Assembly (NCBI GenBank): GCA_964506325.1
Contig: CAZDLO010000111.1
Coordinates: forward strand, 1 to 10,985
Length of the DNA: 10,985 nucleotides
Reading direction: 5' to 3'
DNA from: CAINVV01 sp964506325
GTDB taxonomy: Bacteria > Bacteroidota > Bacteroidia > Bacteroidales > Prolixibacteraceae
The notes under the pieces are model-generated. The model saw nothing but the letters and a program-made list of their open reading frames with translations. It ran no database searches and was not told where the DNA came from. Numbering within the stretch: position 1 is the stretch's first letter; each line of letters opens with the position of its first letter. This document shows positions 6,941 to 10,985 of this stretch, one piece after another. A program made the translations under genes and the position numbers.

Positions 6941-9052
6941 TTATTTCTTGACAAGTCCCTCCCGTTCAAGTAATGGAGTTATCGAAGGCTCCTGACCACG
7001 AAAAGCTTTGTATAAAACCATCGGATGGGCCGTTCCGCCTTTCTCCAGGATATTCTTCCGGAAAGAATCGGCTGTAGCCCGGTCAAAGATTCCATTATTT
7101 TTAAAAACAGAAAAGGCATCAGCATCCAGAACCTCGGCCCATTTATATCCGTAATAACCTGCGGCATAACCACCTGCGAAGATATGTGAGAACGAGGTGC
7201 TTATACAATATCCCTCCAGGGACGGGAAAATATCTGTAGCCGAAAGTGCAACTTTTTCAAAATCAGCTACATTCCCCAAAAACGGCTGTGTAATTGAATG
7301 CCAGGCCATGTCGTTCATCCCAAAACTCAGTTGACGTTCACTTTGGGTTCCGGCCAGGAAATTTTTAGATTTAATCAACTTTTGCACCAATTCTGAAGGA
7401 ATCTTTTCCCCGGTTTGATAATGTGTCGCAAACATATCAAGGAACTCCTTTTCAATGGCCCAGTTTTCCATGATCTGCGAAGGAAGTTCGACAAAATCGC
7501 GGTAAACAGCAGTCCCGGAGAGACCCTCATAAACAGTATTGGCGAGCATTCCATGCAGCCCGTGGCCAAATTCGTGCAGAAAAGTTGACACCTCGTAAAA
7601 TGTCAGCAGTGATGGCTTGGTATCTGTCGGTTTGGTAAAATTGGTTACGATGGAAACAAAGGGACGGACATTTTTACCCGTCAGGTTGCTTTGACCACGG
7701 TATTCAGTCATCCATGCGCCACCTCTTTTCCCGTCCCTGGGAAAGAAATCGAGGTAAAGGATGGAAAGGAAAGTTCCGTTTTTATCAAACACTTCATAAG
7801 CTTTGACATCTGGATGGTAAACCTGGATAGCAGGACTATGCCTGAAGGATATTCCATAAAGCCTGTTGGCGAGGTCAAAAATACCCGTGATGACATTCTC
7901 AAGCTTAAAATAGGGCTTAACTTCCTGCTCGTCAAAGCCGTACCGTTCATTTTTCAGTTTCTCAGACCAGTAACTCCAATCCCATCGGTCCAGCTTGTCA
8001 TTGAATCCATGATCTTTGGCATAACGTGTTACATCTGCAAGATCCTGCAGGGCAGATGGCCTGGAGGCTTCATGAAGCTGGTTCAGGAAAGCATTTACTT
8101 TCCCGGGATTTTCTGCCATCCTCTCCTCCAGAACGTAAGCGGAATGATTTTGGTAACCAAGCAATTTTGCCCGCTCAAGCCTAAGGTTGACAATTTTGCG
8201 GATGATTTCCTCGTTGTTGTGGTCATTTTTGTGAAAAGCACGCGAATTATATGCTTTGTACATCTCTTCACGCAGTTTCCTTTTTGCGGCAAATTTCATG
8301 AAGGCAATATACCCCGGTCCCTGCAAATTAAACATCCAACCCTCTTTCTTCTTTGATTGTGCGAGTTGCGCTGCTGCTTCAATCTCACTTTCAGGAAGCC
8401 CTGAAAGGTCATTCTTATCTGTAATCAACAACTGGTAAGCATTGGTCTCCGCCAAAACATTCTCTCCAAATTTGAGACTTAGTTCTGACAGTTCAGTATT
8501 GATTTGTGCAAACCGTTCCTTGGCTGAGCCTTCCAGGTTGGCACCGCTACGAACAAAACCCTTGTAACTGTCATCCAGCAACTTGAGGCTCTCAGCATCC
8601 AGGTTATATTGTGCTTTGCGGTCATTAACCGTTTTGACTCTTTGAAATAATTTTTCATTCAGTGATACATAGTTCTGGTAGGCCGACAATTTTGGTGATA
8701 CCTCCCTGGTAATCGTCTGGATTATTTCATCGGTCTCTGCCGAGTTCAGATTAAAAAGGATCGTGGTTGCCCTGGAAAGTTTCTTGCCGGATTCCTCAAG
8801 AGCCAGGATGGTATTGTTGAAAGTAGGTGTTTCAGGATTGTTAATGATGGCATCAACCTCTGTTTTCGCATCTGCCAGCAACTGATCGATGGCCGGCAAA
8901 AAGTGTTCATTTCTGATTTCATTGAAAGGTGGCGTCTCATGTTTCGTTTTCCATTCCGTCAGCAACGGGTTGGCTCCGGTATTGTCATTCTTCATATTGA
9001 TTGTAATTAAACCGGCCAGGATCAATATCCCGGCAATTGATAATTTCTGCAT
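6941..9052 (-). CDS. M3 family zinc oligopeptidase (peptidyl-dipeptidase Dcp / oligopeptidase A type), exported
   Basis: M3 (thimet/Dcp) metallopeptidases cut short peptides; Dcp removes C-terminal dipeptides and oligopeptidase A is an endopeptidase. The 703-residue protein has the zinc site HEFGH (493-497) and the third ligand E522 in FVELPSQIMENW, with the same 29-residue spacing as in E. coli Dcp. The late substrate-site region FAGGYAAGYYGYKWAEVLDADAF is also present in part. The long helical N-terminal half is typical. Residues about 4-19 are hydrophobic (SIAGILILAGLITI) after a short basic start, indicating a Sec signal or membrane anchor and therefore a periplasmic protein. No lipobox cysteine is seen. 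Dcp-type activity is the more likely choice, but sequence inspection alone does not settle it. Start ATG 9052 gives the natural signal start. The gene lies 89 bases after the flavin reductase gene. Confidence 0.93.
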   Translation of the reverse strand: MQKLSIAGILILAGLITINMKNDNTGANPLLTEWKTKHETPPFNEIRNEHFLPAIDQLLADAKTEVDAIINNPETPTFNNTILALEESGKKLSRATTILFNLNSAETDEIIQTITREVSPKLSAYQNYVSLNEKLFQRVKTVNDRKAQYNLDAESLKLLDDSYKGFVRSGANLEGSAKERFAQINTELSELSLKFGENVLAETNAYQLLITDKNDLSGLPESEIEAAAQLAQSKKKEGWMFNLQGPGYIAFMKFAAKRKLREEMYKAYNSRAFHKNDHNNEEIIRKIVNLRLERAKLLGYQNHSAYVLEERMAENPGKVNAFLNQLHEASRPSALQDLADVTRYAKDHGFNDKLDRWDWSYWSEKLKNERYGFDEQEVKPYFKLENVITGIFDLANRLYGISFRHSPAIQVYHPDVKAYEVFDKNGTFLSILYLDFFPRDGKRGGAWMTEYRGQSNLTGKNVRPFVSIVTNFTKPTDTKPSLLTFYEVSTFLHEFGHGLHGMLANTVYEGLSGTAVYRDFVELPSQIMENWAIEKEFLDMFATHYQTGEKIPSELVQKLIKSKNFLAGTQSERQLSFGMNDMAWHSITQPFLGNVADFEKVALSATDIFPSLEGYCISTSFSHIFAGGYAAGYYGYKWAEVLDADAFSVFKNNGIFDRATADSFRKNILEKGGTAHPMVLYKAFRGQEPSITPLLEREGLVKK

Positions 9053-9141
9053 TGTGTTTGATATACTTTTTTGATTAAATCTCTGTTTGCAAAGGAAGTG
9101 AAAAACAGAAGGATCATAACAGCTTCAGCCATCATTAATTC

Positions 9142-9744
9142 TCAAGTTGCATTCCTGGTTTTTATCTTTCGCCTGGTTTTTTCTTTCATTACACTCCAGC
9201 CGAATTTCCCAATTTTCTTGCCCATTTCGTAATAATTACCGTGAGAGTAAGCTATTAACCCGGCGCTTTCAAGGCTCATAGCCCCGCTCTCCGGATTGAT
9301 ATACCGGTCGTCAGCAACAATGTTTACAACATTTGCGATGAACATATCGTGTGTTCCAAGCTCCTTTACTTCAACAACCCTGCATTCAATGCTGATTGGT
9401 GATTCAGCAACCACCGGGCAATTTACCACAGTACCCGGAAGTGCAGTGAGACCTGTTTCCTGGAATTTTTTGTGGTCGCGTCCGGATTTTACCCCGCACC
9501 AATCGGTGACTTCCGCCATGGCCCTTGTGGTCAGATTGATGACAAATTCTCCGTTCTTTTTAATGATCCCGGAAGAATGCCGTCCCGGCCTTACTGAAAT
9601 GTAGCACATGGGCGGATCTGTACAGATGGTTCCGAGCCAGGATACCGTGATCAGGTTGTATTCTTCCGGTGTCGACCCGCAACTGATCAATGCTGCAGGC
9701 AGGGGGTAGATCATGTTGCCGGGTTTCCAGTTAATTTTGGCCAT
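9142..9744 (-). CDS. Flavin reductase family protein (FMN-binding split barrel)
   Basis: Members of this family bind FMN in a split beta-barrel. They act as NAD(P)H:flavin oxidoreductases or as flavin-binding proteins of unknown partner. The 200-residue sequence has the family pattern: an opening PxPAALISCG (about 15-24), NLITVSWLGTICTDPP (about 30-45), SVRPGRHSSGIIKKNGEFVINL (in part, about 50-71), SGRDHKKFQETGL (about 87-99), then a central ESPISIECRVVEVKELGTHDMFI (in part) and the late GLIAYSHGNYYEMGKKIGKFGWS. The extreme C-terminus (EKTRRKIKTRNAT) is basic and lies outside the fold. No monooxygenase partner is nearby, so the physiological role cannot be stated. No clear Shine-Dalgarno precedes ATG 9744. 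Confidence 0.88.
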   Translation of the reverse strand: MAKINWKPGNMIYPLPAALISCGSTPEEYNLITVSWLGTICTDPPMCYISVRPGRHSSGIIKKNGEFVINLTTRAMAEVTDWCGVKSGRDHKKFQETGLTALPGTVVNCPVVAESPISIECRVVEVKELGTHDMFIANVVNIVADDRYINPESGAMSLESAGLIAYSHGNYYEMGKKIGKFGWSVMKEKTRRKIKTRNAT

Positions 9745-9844
9745 AAAGATTTAAATTTTAAAAAATATCGGTTACCAAAATAATTTGGATTCCTGATCTA
9801 TCAGTTTGTAAAACATTCTCTGCTAAGATACAGCCTCTTTAAGG

Positions 9845-9864
9845 AAATGCCGCAAACGGCATTT
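9845..9864 (-). terminator. Perfect hairpin downstream of the kinase gene
   Basis: AAATGCCG (9845-9852), a four-base loop (9853-9856) and CGGCATTT (9857-9864) form a perfect 8-bp stem with a 4-base loop. It lies 67 bases after the kinase stop codon in the 186-base gap before the flavin reductase gene. On the minus strand the 3' side runs into TTTCCTT, which is only a weak U-tract. It could be a terminator, an mRNA-end stabiliser or a leader element of the next gene. Nothing else in 9745-9930 is recognisable. Confidence 0.4.
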
Positions 9865-9930
9865 ACCAGCACGTGCATCTGAAACAACACCTTTGGGGTT
9901 TCTCCGACCTGAATCGAAAAACAGTAGTTG

Positions 9931-10911
9931 CTAAAGTGTCTGCTCAAGTTTCCTGATTTCTGTCCACGCTGATTCATCGAGCTTGGCACCAGGCACACGG
10001 ATTACCCTGGAGGCAAGTAAAGCCCCCAGTTTCCCGCTCTTTTCAAGGTTATAACCCTTTGCCACCCCGGAGAGAAAGCCTGCAGCGAAGAAATCGCCTG
10101 CCCCTGTCGTATCAACGACAAGATCTCCGGCTGCAGGGACCAGTATCCTGCTGAATCCCTGTTGAATGTAGGCACCCTCCTTACCAATCTTGACAATGGC
10201 AATATCACAAAGTCCGGCAAGGCTTTCGACCGCCTCGAGTGGTTGCAGTCCGGTAAATGCAACCGCCTCCTCTTCATTGGCAAAAACAATGTCAACATAG
10301 GTTTTCACCAGTTCATTCAATATATCACGGTTTGCCTCCACCACGTTATAGCTTGCCAGGTCAAGTGCTACAGTCAATCCTGCACTTTTTGCCGCAGATG
10401 CTGCTGCCATTATCAGCGAATGGTTGTAAACCAGGTATCCCTCGATAAAGAAGATATCAAATCCTTCCAGCCGTTCTGAAGTTATATCATCCGGATGAAG
10501 TTCAGAGGCAGCCCCCAGATAAGTTGCGAAAGTACGTTCGCCATCCGGTTCAACCAAACCTACCGCACGGCCAGTAGGCAATACTGATTGTATGAGCAGC
10601 GGTTGAATGCCCTGATTTTTTTGTTCATCTGCAAACAGAATTCCCAACTCATCCTGCCCGACTGTCCCCAGAAATCCACACGGGACCTCCAGGTTGGCGA
10701 TCCCATTAATGGCATTGGCTACAGAACCTCCGGTAACAAGCAATCTTTTCTCGCCCGAAATCTCCTGTTGAATCCTTTCCGACATCGACCGGTCTACCAG
10801 TGTCATGCTTCCCCTCGGAAGATTTAGAGACCTTATTACCTGGTCATCTTTAAGCAAGGTGATGATATCAACCAATGCATTTCCGATCCCCAATATTCTT
10901 AAATACCCCAT
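9931..10911 (-). CDS. PfkB family carbohydrate/nucleoside kinase (adenosine kinase-like)
   Basis: PfkB (ribokinase) family enzymes phosphorylate sugars or nucleosides using ATP. The 326-residue protein begins with ILGIGNALVDI, where D15 is the usual substrate-binding Asp. It carries GGSVANAINGIANL (61-74, PfkB signature 1), PTGRAVGLVEPDGERTF, FANEEEAVAFTG and the second signature DTTGAGDFFAAGF (from 267), with the catalytic base D273 in GAGD. The length is normal. Bacteroidota relatives are often annotated as adenosine kinase, but the substrate cannot be fixed by inspection. The protein starts at ATG 10911 (MGYLRILGIGN). The upstream 74 bases to the window edge are AT-rich, with no clear promoter or Shine-Dalgarno. 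Confidence 0.92.
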   Translation of the reverse strand: MGYLRILGIGNALVDIITLLKDDQVIRSLNLPRGSMTLVDRSMSERIQQEISGEKRLLVTGGSVANAINGIANLEVPCGFLGTVGQDELGILFADEQKNQGIQPLLIQSVLPTGRAVGLVEPDGERTFATYLGAASELHPDDITSERLEGFDIFFIEGYLVYNHSLIMAAASAAKSAGLTVALDLASYNVVEANRDILNELVKTYVDIVFANEEEAVAFTGLQPLEAVESLAGLCDIAIVKIGKEGAYIQQGFSRILVPAAGDLVVDTTGAGDFFAAGFLSGVAKGYNLEKSGKLGALLASRVIRVPGAKLDESAWTEIRKLEQTL

Positions 10912-10985
10912 GATGGTTATTAATTTTATGCTTATTTGATTTATTTTTTAAGGCTGCATAGAATACCAATTCGATCATTTCAGGT

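Noticed and set aside
7691..8356. Plus-strand frame of 221 codons inside the M3 peptidase gene
   Set aside because: It lies wholly opposite a well-supported metallopeptidase and its translation shows no family features.
9801..9998. Minus-strand frame of 65 codons spanning the kinase end and the following spacer
   Set aside because: It overlaps the kinase C-terminus in another frame. A segment reading FSIQVGETPK briefly suggested a SPOR-like start, but the rest does not fit.
10866..10985. Minus-strand frame open to the right edge (reading MIELVFYAALKNK) that runs into the kinase gene out of frame
   Set aside because: It is short and AT-rich, has no family match, and would overlap the kinase start by about 45 bases. 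It could be the tail of an upstream gene, but this cannot be supported from 74 bases.

Overview
The window looks like a core chromosomal segment of a Bacteroidota (probably Bacteroidales-type) genome. The evidence is the style of the nusA-infB pair, a long IF2 whose linker carries repeated VGKIDL-type motifs, a PheS with a CxxC-x4-CxxC cluster and no adjacent pheT, a PfkB-family kinase of the type common in this phylum, and weak or absent Shine-Dalgarno sequences. No phage, CRISPR array, tRNA or rRNA was seen. The species cannot be named from this sequence alone.

Layout. Positions 1-4352 (+ strand) hold the transcription-translation pair nusA (5' end cut by the window edge) and infB (complete). 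From 4920 to 10911 every gene is on the minus strand. In transcription order they are a PfkB-type sugar/nucleoside kinase, a flavin reductase-like protein, an M3 family oligopeptidase with an N-terminal export signal or anchor, a cation diffusion facilitator transporter, and pheS. The last three are separated by gaps of about 48 bases. A candidate Bacteroidota-type promoter sits just before pheS, so pheS may also be transcribed on its own. infB and pheS are convergent.

The unusual part is the roughly 570-base gap between the infB and pheS stop codons. It contains a decayed gene of the four-helix-bundle / S23 (23S rRNA intervening-sequence-type) family on the minus strand. The reading frame is broken near the C-terminus and no good start codon remains. 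The gap is bounded by a perfect 14-base inverted repeat whose two copies each begin at the last base of the stop codon of the adjoining gene. Each copy lies within a short array of the heptamer GGCTAAA (four copies on the left, two on the right, in opposite orientation). I read this as the remnant of a small inverted-repeat-bounded cassette carrying an S23-like gene, inserted between two convergent housekeeping genes. That mobility is inferred, not shown.

The remaining genes are ordinary housekeeping functions. Smaller points are three copies of a VGxxDL motif in the IF2 linker, overlapping palindromes at the end of the transporter gene, a perfect 8-bp-stem hairpin after the kinase gene, and an exported oligopeptidase that lacks a lipobox cysteine.
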